Assembly: GCA_002292345.1 (NCBI GenBank) | Contig: DBBT01000098.1 | Location: 1 to 22,970 of the forward strand | Source of the DNA: Opitutia bacterium UBA977 | GTDB taxonomy: Bacteria; Verrucomicrobiota; Verrucomicrobiia; Opitutales; Coraliomargaritaceae | Length of the DNA: 22,970 nucleotides | Reading direction: 5' to 3' | In this document: piece after piece, positions 1 through 7,638 of the stretch | How the letters are laid out: each line of letters starts with the position of its first letter | Position numbering within the stretch: the first letter of the stretch is position 1 | Notes under the pieces: generated by a model | Told to the model about the DNA's origin: nothing | Database searches by the model: none | What the model saw: only the letters and a program-made list of their open reading frames with translations | Translations under genes and position numbers: made by a program

Positions 1-579
1 GCCGAAGGCACCTCCTTTTTGGGTCGCAGAGGTGAAGATTAATTGCCGGTCACGTGGCGTCATTTTGATGAAGGCCTCGACGTCTGCGATTCTGTCATCG
101 GCGAGCAAGTTATCGGCCTCATCGATCACCACGCTGCGGCATACGTGCAGTTTGAGTTTACGCGTGCGCCCCAGTTCAAGCATGCGACCGAGCGTGCCGA
201 CGACAAAATGGGGCTTCTTTTTTAGCTTCTCCTTTTGCCGTAGCGCCGATGCGTTGCCGATCAAAAGCTGACTGCGAAGGCTTGGCGTTGTGCTCGATTC
301 GAGTGAGCGGATGCAATCGTGGATTTGCACCGCAAGTTCTTGAGTCGGCGATAGAATGGCGATTTGCAGATCTGTAGTACTTAAATCGACACCAGCGAGT
401 AGGGGCAGCAAATAAGCGAGTGTTTTTCCGCTCCCAGTTGGAGCGCTGAGCCAAATATCCTGTTGATTGCGTACGATCGGGTAGCCCTCTATTTGAATAT
501 CTGTGGGCACGGTGATCTGCTGTCGCATCAGTGCTTCGATGCGACTGTCGCAGAGCCCAAGTTCTTTAAAGGTACTCAT
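1..579 (-). CDS. DEAD-box RNA helicase, N-terminal part (cut by window edge)
   Basis: ATP-dependent RNA unwinding enzyme; only the first 193 residues are in the window, and the reading frame runs off position 1. Motifs appear in the canonical order for helicase domain 1: Q motif PTDIQ (25-29), Walker A APTGSGKT (46-53), motif Ia SPTQELA, motif Ib GTLGRM, DEAD box VIDEAD with D153-E154-A155-D156, and motif III SAT (184-186). Domain 2 lies outside, so the subfamily cannot be named. The start is the ATG at 579-577, which places the Q motif at the usual distance from the N-terminus; no Shine-Dalgarno precedes it. It lies 10 bp downstream of an S4-domain gene on the same strand, so the two probably form an RNA-metabolism operon. 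The family call is secure; its specific role (ribosome assembly, mRNA decay or cold adaptation) is not. Confidence 0.93.
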   Translation of the reverse strand, partial: MSTFKELGLCDSRIEALMRQQITVPTDIQIEGYPIVRNQQDIWLSAPTGSGKTLAYLLPLLAGVDLSTTDLQIAILSPTQELAVQIHDCIRSLESSTTPSLRSQLLIGNASALRQKEKLKKKPHFVVGTLGRMLELGRTRKLKLHVCRSVVIDEADNLLADDRIADVEAFIKMTPRDRQLIFTSATQKGGAFG

Positions 580-589
580 GCGCGTGTTG

Positions 590-820
590 CTAAGACTGCT
601 CAGGAGTTGCGACGAGTCGAAGGGTTAGCTTTGTTTCGCCGATTTCGATGCAGTCGCCAGACACGAGTTTTTTGCGCTTCTGTGTTTCCACCACTCTGTT
701 TAACAAAACCTTGCCTTCCGCGATCAATGCCTTCGCTTCACCACCGCTGGCGGCGAGACCCTCAAACTTTATGAGTTTGTGGAGCTCAATGGGCTCGCGG
801 GTGATTTCAACATCTTTCAT
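590..820 (-). CDS. Small S4-domain RNA-binding protein (YbcJ-like)
   Basis: A 76-residue protein that is almost entirely one S4 domain, the fold used by ribosomal protein S4, pseudouridine synthases and YbcJ-type proteins to bind structured RNA. The pattern LHKLIKFEGLAASGGEAK followed by LIAEGKVLLNR and a basic QKRKK stretch matches the S4 helix-turn-strand layout, and the GGEAK-G-V-VNG-like core is the signature of the stand-alone YbcJ family. There is no catalytic domain. The start is the ATG at 820-818. Its stop is 10 bp before the start of the DEAD-box helicase, which suggests co-transcription and a shared role in RNA or ribosome metabolism. The family is confident; the RNA target is unknown. 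Confidence 0.85.
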   Translation of the reverse strand: MKDVEITREPIELHKLIKFEGLAASGGEAKALIAEGKVLLNRVVETQKRKKLVSGDCIEIGETKLTLRLVATPEQS

Positions 821-1021
821 AGCAAGAGAGATTGACTGCTGCGTAGTCGTCGACGCAAGTGCCGAGTCATTCGGTTAAGTACTTGCTGGCCAAGCCCAGA
901 TGGGGTCTGGATTCACTTATTTGACCTCATGCCGCTTTTCAGTTGTCCTTTGCATGGCTCAAAATTAGTCGTTCATCCTTCGTTTTGCCAACAGCGGTTG
1001 CTGAGCATTCGCCACAATTTC
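821..1021. other. Divergent intergenic region, S4 gene / methyltransferase gene
   Basis: About 200 bp between two divergent genes, so it should hold both promoters. I see no convincing -35/-10 pair and no Shine-Dalgarno before either start. An in-frame ATG at 929 could lengthen the methyltransferase by 31 residues, but the added residues do not resemble HEAT repeats. Confidence 0.4.
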
Positions 1022-2581
1022 ATGAATAACAAAAACTCTCTCAATTTAGATAAAGAAGTCTACAAGCAGTTACGCGCACAGTCTTGGGACGCTTTGTGGC
1101 TGCATGAGGCGCCGTTGTTTGATGCCGGCACTGCTGAGTACCGCTTGGCGCGTGTTGGCTTAGTGCGTGCTTTAGGAGTGGTAGCGCTTGAGAAGGGGAC
1201 CAAGGAGCAAAGAAAACAAACCCAGCAATGGCTGATGAGCCTGCTGGAGGATTCGCAAGAGAAAGTGCGTCGTTATGCGATGGTCGCGCTGCCCAAACTC
1301 GGCGGGAAAAAAGAGAGCGAGGCAGCCTTGCTGTCATTGTTGGATCAGTCGACTGAGGCGCGCGAAGTGGTTCACCTAAGTCGGACCTTGGATAAAATTG
1401 GTGGTGAGGCGACCTTAGATAAATTAGCGCAATTACAGAATAGCAGCGAAACTCTGCAGCAAACTGAGCAAAAAATTAAGGCGCAATTGGCGCGTAATGA
1501 TCCGTCGACCAAAGTATTGATGAATGTTAAAATTCGAGATGCTCGGGGTTTGCGCATTCACCTCCGCACGCGTCGTGGTATGGAGACGTTTGTTCGGGAT
1601 GAACTGTTGGGGCACTCGAGGCTCAGCGAACGTTTTAAAATACTCAGAGTCAGTCCCGGCTGTGTCGCGATTTCTGCGGACAAGGTATTTACACTGGGAG
1701 AGCTCTATGAGCTACGCACCTTCGGGTCGGTTAACTTTGTGTTGGGCAGTGCCAAGGATACTACCAACGACGTTGCAACCCTAGCCAAGCTCATTGGCTC
1801 GAAACGAACTCAGCGCTTATGCACTAAACTCACTGCAGGTCAGCCGCGTTATCGATTGGATTTTATCCGCCAAAAAGTGACTCCCAGTAAAGCGCAAGCA
1901 GTGGTGAATCAGGCGTTCGCGCTGTGCCCAGAGCTGCTCAATGATGCACGGCAAGCACCCTGGGCGATCGAGGTGTACCCCGAAAAAGTGGGTCTCTCTG
2001 TGGAGTTAAGCCCCCGTGTCCTGCCAGATCCTCGCTTTGCATATCGGGTCGACGACGTGCCCGCATCCACGCACCCGCAACTGGCTGCCGCGATGGCTCG
2101 CTTGGCTGGCGTCGAGTCTCAAGATGTGGTGTGGGATCCTTTTTGTGGCTCTGGCCTAGAGCTGATTGAGCGTTCGCTGTTGGGCGAGGTGAAGACGATC
2201 ATCGCCTCTGATATTGATAAAAAGGCAGTCGCGGTGGCGCGGCTCAATTTAAAGTCTGCGTGTACAGGTAATGAGTCGTTGGCCATTCATCGTTGCGACT
2301 TTCTGAACTTTCGAGAGGTCACCAACATCGCTCCAGGTAGCGTCAGTCTGATCATCGCGAACCCGCCGTTGGGCCGCCGCGTGCGGGTCGACAATTTGCC
2401 AGGCTTGATTTCAAGTTTTTACCGAGTTGCTGCCGAGACATTGTGCCCAGGCGGGCGGCTTGTCTTTATCAATCCGCTAAAGCTAGACAGCCCTGTGCCA
2501 TCCTTGAAATTGCAAGAACGCCATTTGGTTGATCTCGGTGGATTTAACTGCCGCGTCGAGAAATGGGTTAAATCTATTTGA
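1022..2581 (+). CDS. HEAT-repeat / THUMP-like / RNA methyltransferase fusion
   Basis: A likely SAM-dependent RNA methyltransferase of the RlmL/TrmN (UPF0020) type. Using the ATG at 1022 the protein has 519 residues. Residues about 1-165 are helical with HEAT-like repeats (LLEDSQEKVRRYAMVALPKLG, then a second copy around LLDQSTEAREVVHLSRTLDKIG). Residues about 165-350 resemble the N-terminal ferredoxin-like plus THUMP region of this family (LRTRRGMETFVRDELLG; SPGCVAISAD). The C-terminal Rossmann domain has SAM motif I DPFCGSG (D372-G378), an acidic motif II (ASDID) and motif IV NPPLG (N447-G451). N-PP-[FYW] is usual; here the fourth residue is Leu. A longer start at 929 is in frame but adds an unconvincing leader. 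RNA rather than DNA as substrate is inferred from the THUMP-like part. The fusion partner may serve as a docking surface. Standalone: flanked by unrelated genes on the other strand. Confidence 0.8.
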   Translation: MNNKNSLNLDKEVYKQLRAQSWDALWLHEAPLFDAGTAEYRLARVGLVRALGVVALEKGTKEQRKQTQQWLMSLLEDSQEKVRRYAMVALPKLGGKKESEAALLSLLDQSTEAREVVHLSRTLDKIGGEATLDKLAQLQNSSETLQQTEQKIKAQLARNDPSTKVLMNVKIRDARGLRIHLRTRRGMETFVRDELLGHSRLSERFKILRVSPGCVAISADKVFTLGELYELRTFGSVNFVLGSAKDTTNDVATLAKLIGSKRTQRLCTKLTAGQPRYRLDFIRQKVTPSKAQAVVNQAFALCPELLNDARQAPWAIEVYPEKVGLSVELSPRVLPDPRFAYRVDDVPASTHPQLAAAMARLAGVESQDVVWDPFCGSGLELIERSLLGEVKTIIASDIDKKAVAVARLNLKSACTGNESLAIHRCDFLNFREVTNIAPGSVSLIIANPPLGRRVRVDNLPGLISSFYRVAAETLCPGGRLVFINPLKLDSPVPSLKLQERHLVDLGGFNCRVEKWVKSI

Positions 2582-2723
2582 ACGGTTGAATGCGGACATT
2601 GAAGTGGTATACGTAGTGACGAAGTATGCAATGGCAACAGTCTCTGGTATGCCAGTCCTAGAGTGTTAGGGATTTGCTGTACATGCCTATGACGTCGATA
2701 CTGGGCGCGAAGTAAATACACAT

Positions 2724-2757
2724 AAAAAAACGGGCACCTCATGTGAGGTGCCCGTTT
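2724..2757 (-). terminator. Intrinsic terminator of the FucP-like gene
   Basis: A perfect 11-bp inverted repeat CGGGCACCTCA / TGAGGTGCCCG (2731-2741 and 2744-2754), extended by A-T pairs, is followed on the minus strand by seven T residues (AAAAAAA at 2724-2730 on the plus strand). It lies 24 bp past the stop of the minus-strand permease. On the plus strand only TTT follows, so it may stop the methyltransferase transcript weakly as well. Confidence 0.9.
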
Positions 2758-2780
2758 GTGGGAAGTGCTAGAGCTGACGG

Positions 2781-4268
2781 CTAAGCCGCCAGTCGTTTCT
2801 TACTGAAATGATCTGAGGCATATCCGTAGAAAGCGATGATGATGAAGCAAAGCACCACGAGGAAAAATGAACCACGTGTGGCTGTTGTGCCCATGAAGCT
2901 ATCCATGTCCAAGATTTGCCCTTGGAATCGTGTCATAAAGACGCCGCCAACAATCGCAAAAATAAGACCTGCAGAACCGAGTTTGGCATCTTCGCCGACA
3001 CCATCCAAGGCAAGGCCGTAGATCGTGGGGAACATCAGGGACATGCAGGCAGAAACGAGAACCAAAGAATAAAGGCCCGTGAGGCTGTGGATGTAAATCG
3101 CACCAAGCGTGAAGATAATCGCTCCAGCACTTAGAATTAGAAGCAGCTTACTTGGAGAAATATACTTGAGGAAGAATGTGCAGACGAAACGGCTGCAGAG
3201 GAAGATCACCATCGCCATGATGTTGAAGTTCTGGGCGGTCGCTTTATCAATCCCCAGCTCGTTCTCGGCGTATTGAATAATGAATGTCCATGTCATGATC
3301 TGCGCTCCGACATAGAATGTCTGGGCAATCACACCGCCGACGTAATTCGGATTGGTGAACAAGCGCTTCACTGTTCGGCCAAAATGCACATCATGGTCAG
3401 CATCAGGAGCGCCTGCGTGCGGTAGCTTACTAACTGCAAAGATGACTAGAACGACCAAAACCACACATCCGATAACAGTGTAGGGCATCGCAACCAACTT
3501 TAGATCACTTTGCTGAAGCTCGCGGTGGGTCATCCCCTGGAAACTATCGATCTTACCGTCCTTGAAGTCTTGAAGTGCGGTAGCAGGTGCATCCACTCCT
3601 ACTGTAGCCACGTATGCCTGGACGTTTGCATCGTGAACGCGCTCACGAGGCTTGGCCTGCAGGAAGGAAGGAATGTTGTGTTCCTGTTGAACGATCGCGG
3701 TCGGGGCAAGATCCGACGCATAGCCGTTCACATCGTTCTTAAAATCCTCAACTTGAATTGCTGATAAAATAACTGTGCCTGCAATGAACATGCCGGTCAA
3801 GGAGCCCACCGGGTTAAATGCTTGAGCGAGATTCAGGCGTCTAGTCGCCGTTTCTGGAGGTCCCATCGAGAGGATATAGGGATTCGCAGTCGTTTCGAGA
3901 AAGGCTAAACCGAAGGTCAGAATATAGAGCGCAATGATAAAGAGATTAAAGTTGGCACCTGCGGCCGCAGGAATCGAGAGCAACGCTCCAATCGCATATA
4001 AAGCAAGCCCAACAATAATGCCGGATTTATAAGAAAAACGACGAATGAAGATCGCAGCAGGCAATGCCATTGTCGCGTAACCGCCATAGAATGCCATCTG
4101 CACCCATGTGCTTTGTGCGTTTGTAATGACGAATACATCTTTGAAGACAGCAACCAGTGGGTTGGTCACATCATTCGCGAATCCCCATAAGGAAAAAAGT
4201 GACGTCACCAAAATAAAGGAGATCAGGAAATTGCGCGGTATCACCGGCTTGTTGTCAGCTTGGCTCAT
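2781..4268 (-). CDS. fucP: FucP-family sugar:proton symporter (MFS)
   Basis: A 495-residue major facilitator transporter of the fucose/glucose/galactose permease (FHS) family. It imports a hexose or deoxyhexose with a proton across the inner membrane. TM1 ends in LWGFANDVTNP with D33, and TM4 holds FLETTANPY with E125; these correspond to the two acidic residues needed for transport in E. coli FucP (D46, E135). About 12 membrane spans can be read. It is longer than E. coli FucP (438) because of a hydrophilic insert of about 85 residues (about 173-256) between TM5 and TM6, which topology places on the periplasmic side. No sugar catabolic gene or regulator is adjacent, so L-fucose itself is a guess; other hexoses are possible. 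ATG at 4268, without Shine-Dalgarno. A strong terminator follows the gene. Confidence 0.85.
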   Translation of the reverse strand: MSQADNKPVIPRNFLISFILVTSLFSLWGFANDVTNPLVAVFKDVFVITNAQSTWVQMAFYGGYATMALPAAIFIRRFSYKSGIIVGLALYAIGALLSIPAAAGANFNLFIIALYILTFGLAFLETTANPYILSMGPPETATRRLNLAQAFNPVGSLTGMFIAGTVILSAIQVEDFKNDVNGYASDLAPTAIVQQEHNIPSFLQAKPRERVHDANVQAYVATVGVDAPATALQDFKDGKIDSFQGMTHRELQQSDLKLVAMPYTVIGCVVLVVLVIFAVSKLPHAGAPDADHDVHFGRTVKRLFTNPNYVGGVIAQTFYVGAQIMTWTFIIQYAENELGIDKATAQNFNIMAMVIFLCSRFVCTFFLKYISPSKLLLILSAGAIIFTLGAIYIHSLTGLYSLVLVSACMSLMFPTIYGLALDGVGEDAKLGSAGLIFAIVGGVFMTRFQGQILDMDSFMGTTATRGSFFLVVLCFIIIAFYGYASDHFSKKRLAA

Positions 4269-4398
4269 GGCTATATTTTTTTGGGTGTGGGGGTGTGGAA
4301 ATGACGTCAGGTGAGTCCTAGTGTCGCTCGCTAATTGTTCGAATCTTTAGAGACCCTAACTTTCAAAGCAAACTATCAAGGCATATCTGCAAGGCTTT

Positions 4399-4423
4399 TT
4401 TGACGGATTTTGTTTCGGTCAAA
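4399..4423. promoter_or_regulatory. Inverted TTTGAC/GTCAAA between divergent genes
   Basis: TTTGAC (4399-4404) and GTCAAA (4418-4423) form an inverted pair with a 13-bp spacer in the 241-bp region between the FucP-like gene and parA. Each arm contains TTGAC, as in a -35 box, on opposite strands, but I find no good -10 at 16-18 bp for either direction. It could be an operator, overlapping divergent -35 elements, or chance in an AT-rich region. Confidence 0.25.
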
Positions 4424-4509
4424 TTTTTGGAAGTGCAGCGATTTTATTGAGAAGTTACCTTTCTGCTCGACGCAAACAGAGGTGCGGCTATCACTGTGGT
4501 ATGTGTTCC

Positions 4510-5286
4510 ATGGTTTTTACAATTGCGAATCAAAAAGGCGGTGTCGGTAAGACCACGACTGCGATAAATCTCAGCTATGCGCTAGCGCAGAGCGGAGTCA
4601 AGACGGTGTTAGTGGATTTGGATCCACAGGCAAATGCGACGAGTGGTCTCGGGTTGGAAAAGCTCGAAGGTGGCAGTTTATATGGCCCGCTTTGTGGCGA
4701 CGGTACTGCGCTAGAGAAGGTGCAACCCGTTGGGTCAAATAGTAATCTGTTTATGATTCCGTCTGAAGTGGATATGGCAGCGATAGAGATCGAGCTGATC
4801 CAGCGTGATAATTACTTGGTACAGTTGCGTGAATGTTTGGCTCCGTTGCGCAATTCGGGCGATTATGATGCAATTATTTTGGACTGCCCGCCAGCGTTGG
4901 GAATGTTGTCGATGAACAGTTTGGCAGCTGCGGATTACTTGCTCATCGCCTTGCAGTGTGAGTACTTAGCGATGGAAGGCCTCGGGCAAATTCTGAAGGT
5001 GGTGGATAAACTGCGTGAGGCAGGGGTGAATGACGATTTAGCGCTGGGGGGTATTTTGATGACGATGTTTGATCAACGCACCAATCTCTCTCATCAAGTA
5101 GTCGGTGAGGTCCGTAATCACTTCGACGAGAAGGTTTTTCGGTCGATGATTCCTCGCTCAATTCGGTTAAGTGAAGCGCCGAGTTTTGGGCAATCAATTT
5201 TCGAGTATGATCCTAATAGCAATGGTGCGAATGCCTATCGTTACTTGGCGGAAGAAGTGATCGAGCGCTTTAATCTAGGTAAGTAG
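4510..5286 (+). CDS. parA: Chromosome-partitioning ATPase ParA (Soj)
   Basis: A DNA-associated ATPase that works with ParB-parS to separate replicated origins. With the ATG at 4510 it has 258 residues, normal for Soj. It begins MVFTIANQKGGVGKTT, a deviant Walker A with signature lysine K9 and P-loop K14. Walker A' DLDPQANAT contains D38 and Walker B ILDCPP contains D125. The late motif IPRSIRLSEAPSFG matches chromosomal Soj rather than plasmid ParA, MinD or cellulose-associated homologues. An upstream ATG at 4501 or a TTG at 4447 is possible, but both add residues before the conserved start. xerC follows 63 bp downstream on the same strand. parB, usually the next gene, is not in the window. 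The family call is strong. Confidence 0.94.
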   Translation: MVFTIANQKGGVGKTTTAINLSYALAQSGVKTVLVDLDPQANATSGLGLEKLEGGSLYGPLCGDGTALEKVQPVGSNSNLFMIPSEVDMAAIEIELIQRDNYLVQLRECLAPLRNSGDYDAIILDCPPALGMLSMNSLAAADYLLIALQCEYLAMEGLGQILKVVDKLREAGVNDDLALGGILMTMFDQRTNLSHQVVGEVRNHFDEKVFRSMIPRSIRLSEAPSFGQSIFEYDPNSNGANAYRYLAEEVIERFNLGK

Positions 5287-5349
5287 TTCTGTGTGGAAGC
5301 GACAAGAGTATCGCTTTTCCGACGCACAGTGAGCTAGGTTGTTGATCTG

Positions 5350-6276
5350 ATGACTGACTCCGAAGCGACTCCAAGTATACCTGTGCTGAATGATTTTTGT
5401 GATCACCTCGCTTTGGAGCGGCGTGTCTCCGCTTATACGGTTCGTAATTATCGCGCTGCGGTTGAGCACTTCGTGCGATGGATGCAGGGGCGGGGGAAGT
5501 GGCATGACGATTTTACCGCGGTTCGACCGCTGGATGTGCGCTCGTATTTAATTGAGGAGGGACGGAGGCTGGCGCGTCGCACGCTGCATAATCACGTGTC
5601 GGGGCTACGTGCATTTTATTTATACCTGCGAAAGCAAGGCTTAGCAGATTCTAATCCGTTCACTGGCGTGACGCTGCCGAAATTAAGTAAGCCACTGCCT
5701 AAGTTCTTATCTAAGTCACAAATGCGGGCCCTACTGAATGCCCCGATTCTACTTTGGCAAGAGGGTAAAATTGGCGAATTCGAGGCCTTTCGTGACACGC
5801 TGATTTTAGAGCTGCTCTATGGTGGCGGGTTACGTGTGAGTGAACTCTGTGAGCTCAATCATGGACAGATCGATTTGGAGCAGGGGGTAGCACGTGTGCT
5901 AGGCAAAGGGCAGAAAGAGCGGCTTTGCCCTCTGGGCCCTGTGGCGACCCGCTGCCTCGGTTTGTTTATTGATCGGTTTAAGCTTTCGGCAGAATGGAAT
6001 GTACCAGTGGTTTGCCAGCTCAATGGTCGGCGCATGGATCCGCGCCAGGTACAGAAACTCTTAAAGACGCATCTCGCTGCTGCAGAACTGCCGTTGGATA
6101 TGACGCCGCATAAGCTGCGCCACTCTTTCGCCACGCATATGCTGGATAATGGTGCGGACCTGCGCACCGTGCAGGAATTGCTGGGACACGCCAATTTATC
6201 GACCACTCAGATTTATACCCATGTGTCGATTGCCCGACTCAAAGAGGCGCACAAGCAAGCACACCCTCGCGCTTAG
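5350..6276 (+). CDS. xerC: Tyrosine recombinase XerC/XerD-like
   Basis: A site-specific recombinase that resolves chromosome dimers at dif. It has 308 residues, the normal length. The N-terminal SAM-like DNA-binding domain (about 10-100) includes ERRVSAYTVRNYRAAVEHF. All six catalytic residues can be placed: R162 (GGLRVSEL), K186 (GKGQKER), H254 and R257 (HKLRH), H280 (LGHANLSTTQ) and the nucleophile Y289 (IYTHVS). It is therefore probably active. The adjacent parA supports a chromosomal role rather than an integron or phage integrase, and no other mobile-element gene is nearby. XerC and XerD are hard to separate by eye, so the last letter is tentative. ATG at 5350, no Shine-Dalgarno. The transcript should end at the hairpin at 6423-6459. 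Confidence 0.93.
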   Translation: MTDSEATPSIPVLNDFCDHLALERRVSAYTVRNYRAAVEHFVRWMQGRGKWHDDFTAVRPLDVRSYLIEEGRRLARRTLHNHVSGLRAFYLYLRKQGLADSNPFTGVTLPKLSKPLPKFLSKSQMRALLNAPILLWQEGKIGEFEAFRDTLILELLYGGGLRVSELCELNHGQIDLEQGVARVLGKGQKERLCPLGPVATRCLGLFIDRFKLSAEWNVPVVCQLNGRRMDPRQVQKLLKTHLAAAELPLDMTPHKLRHSFATHMLDNGADLRTVQELLGHANLSTTQIYTHVSIARLKEAHKQAHPRA

Positions 6277-6422
6277 TCTTGGTGTCTTGATTGGGCAACT
6301 CGGGCTGGGCGTTTGGTGGCGTTGTTGCAAAATAGTGTGCGAATCGTCGACGTTGAGCCGACGTGGGTGTAACCGAAGGCGAGTCGCTCTCGCTCCTTTG
6401 CTTATTATGCGACCCGATTCAC

Positions 6423-6459
6423 AAAAAGGCGATTGGTATGAAATACCAACCGCCTTTTT
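6423..6459. terminator. Bidirectional terminator between xerC and SPFH gene
   Basis: GGCGATTGGTA (6428-6438) pairs with TACCAACCGCC (6444-6454) with one A-C mismatch. The stem is flanked by AAAAA (6423-6427) and TTTTT (6455-6459), so both strands read as a hairpin followed by a T-run. It lies between two convergent genes and fits termination of both. The preceding 6277-6422 region holds no recognisable gene. Confidence 0.85.
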
Positions 6460-6480
6460 ATTAAAATGAATGAGTCGAAA

Positions 6481-7611
6481 CTACTCGGCATTAGCGCCGA
6501 CTTTTTCGAGCACGGATGCGACGTCTAAAAAGTCGTTGCTCTGCGTCGATACGGTGATTTCACCGAGATTGAGCTGCTCGACGATTTCGAAGGCAACCAG
6601 ATTTTCGCCGCCCGGGGTGTTGAGCGCGGTGGCTTTGAGGCGTTCGCCTTCGGCGGTCGCTTCTTTCTCGAGCAGCGTACCTTTGGCTTCGAACTCAGCC
6701 TTATACAGATCGGCGTCGGCCTTGAGCTTCGCAGCGGTGAGTCGAGCATCCGCGTTGAGTTGTGCGATTTCTTTATCGGTGTCGGCTTTCATTGTGAGCT
6801 TTTTAGCAATGAGCTCTTGCTCAATGACGCGGACTTTGGCTTCGGTTTCAGCCGCGATACGGTTGGTCTCGCCCTTTTTATCTTCGGCTAGGGCGCGGGA
6901 CTTATTGAGCTCCACGTCTTGGTCGGCTAGTTTCTTGTCTAAAATCTTACGCTCATAAGAGGGATCAAAGGCAATGTCGCGGATCAGGATATCAATCAGG
7001 TCGATGCTGCTGTCTGCAAGTTCGCCTTTGAGGTCTTTTTTGGCTTCGACTGTTTTGGTCCGACGCACTTCAGGATCGTAGAATTGTTCGGTGAGCATAG
7101 TGCCAAAGATATCGCGAATGGTCTTTTGCACTTGGTCGCGGACGATGCCTTTATAGCGAGCTTCGGAGCCGAGTTCTTGGTAGAGCTTGTGCACTTCGTT
7201 GGGGCTGACGCGGTATTTGACGGTTATGTCGAGGCGCACCGTGTAGCCGTCTTTGGACTTGAGCTCGACTTGACCTGTGCTGCCTGTTGATGAGGCATCG
7301 AGGTAGCGTTGTGAAGTCGATGACAGGAAGCTGTAGATCTTCCTCGTGGCCTGACGCTCTTGCTCGGTGGTGAACTCTGTGGTTTGCACCGTCGAGTCGA
7401 AAATTTTCCAAGTATCGAGTAGCGGCAGGTTGCGATGCCAGCCTGGGCCGAAGTCCTCCGGGACTACGCCCTTTGCACCAAAGACGGCATATTGCTGGGT
7501 GCGTACCCCGGTCTCGCCGAGATCGATTTTGATAAATAGGAAGTTGGCGGCAACGAAGACGCTAACTGCGGCGAGTATGATGAGAGAAGAGAGCAGTTTT
7601 ATAAATTTCAT
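6481..7611 (-). CDS. SPFH/prohibitin-domain membrane protein (HflC-like), second of pair
   Basis: A 376-residue protein of the stomatin/prohibitin/flotillin/HflKC superfamily, which forms large membrane-bound rings or scaffolds and often controls membrane proteases. Residues about 5-27 form one N-terminal membrane span with the rest outside the cytoplasm, as in HflC. The SPFH domain (about 28-215) includes [14 protein letters not shown] and [13 protein letters not shown]. Residues about 215-330 are a long Ala/Glu/Lys-rich coiled coil ([19 protein letters not shown]). Length is near E. coli HflC (334). It starts 26 bp after the first SPFH gene ends, so the two are probably co-transcribed and form a hetero-oligomer. 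No FtsH or other protease gene is adjacent. The family is certain; the partner and the HflC equivalence are inferred. Confidence 0.85.
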   Translation of the reverse strand: MKFIKLLSSLIILAAVSVFVAANFLFIKIDLGETGVRTQQYAVFGAKGVVPEDFGPGWHRNLPLLDTWKIFDSTVQTTEFTTEQERQATRKIYSFLSSTSQRYLDASSTGSTGQVELKSKDGYTVRLDITVKYRVSPNEVHKLYQELGSEARYKGIVRDQVQKTIRDIFGTMLTEQFYDPEVRRTKTVEAKKDLKGELADSSIDLIDILIRDIAFDPSYERKILDKKLADQDVELNKSRALAEDKKGETNRIAAETEAKVRVIEQELIAKKLTMKADTDKEIAQLNADARLTAAKLKADADLYKAEFEAKGTLLEKEATAEGERLKATALNTPGGENLVAFEIVEQLNLGEITVSTQSNDFLDVASVLEKVGANAE

Positions 7612-7638
7612 GATAGTATGTGTCCGTATGGCAGTGGC

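Noticed and set aside
176..454. 92-codon minus-strand frame
   Set aside because: It lies in another frame of the DEAD-box helicase, whose motifs are unmistakable in the frame running off the left edge.
4336..4346. GTTCGAATC, resembling a tRNA T-loop
   Set aside because: The flanking bases do not form a T-stem and no acceptor, D or anticodon arm can be placed.
5350..6276. xerC as a sign of an integron or integrated element
   Set aside because: No attachment repeats, cassette genes or other mobile genes nearby, and it sits next to parA, which fits the housekeeping role.
6470..6958. 162-codon Ser/Ala-rich plus-strand frame
   Set aside because: Antisense to the coiled-coil part of the SPFH gene; low-complexity composition is the mirror of its codons.
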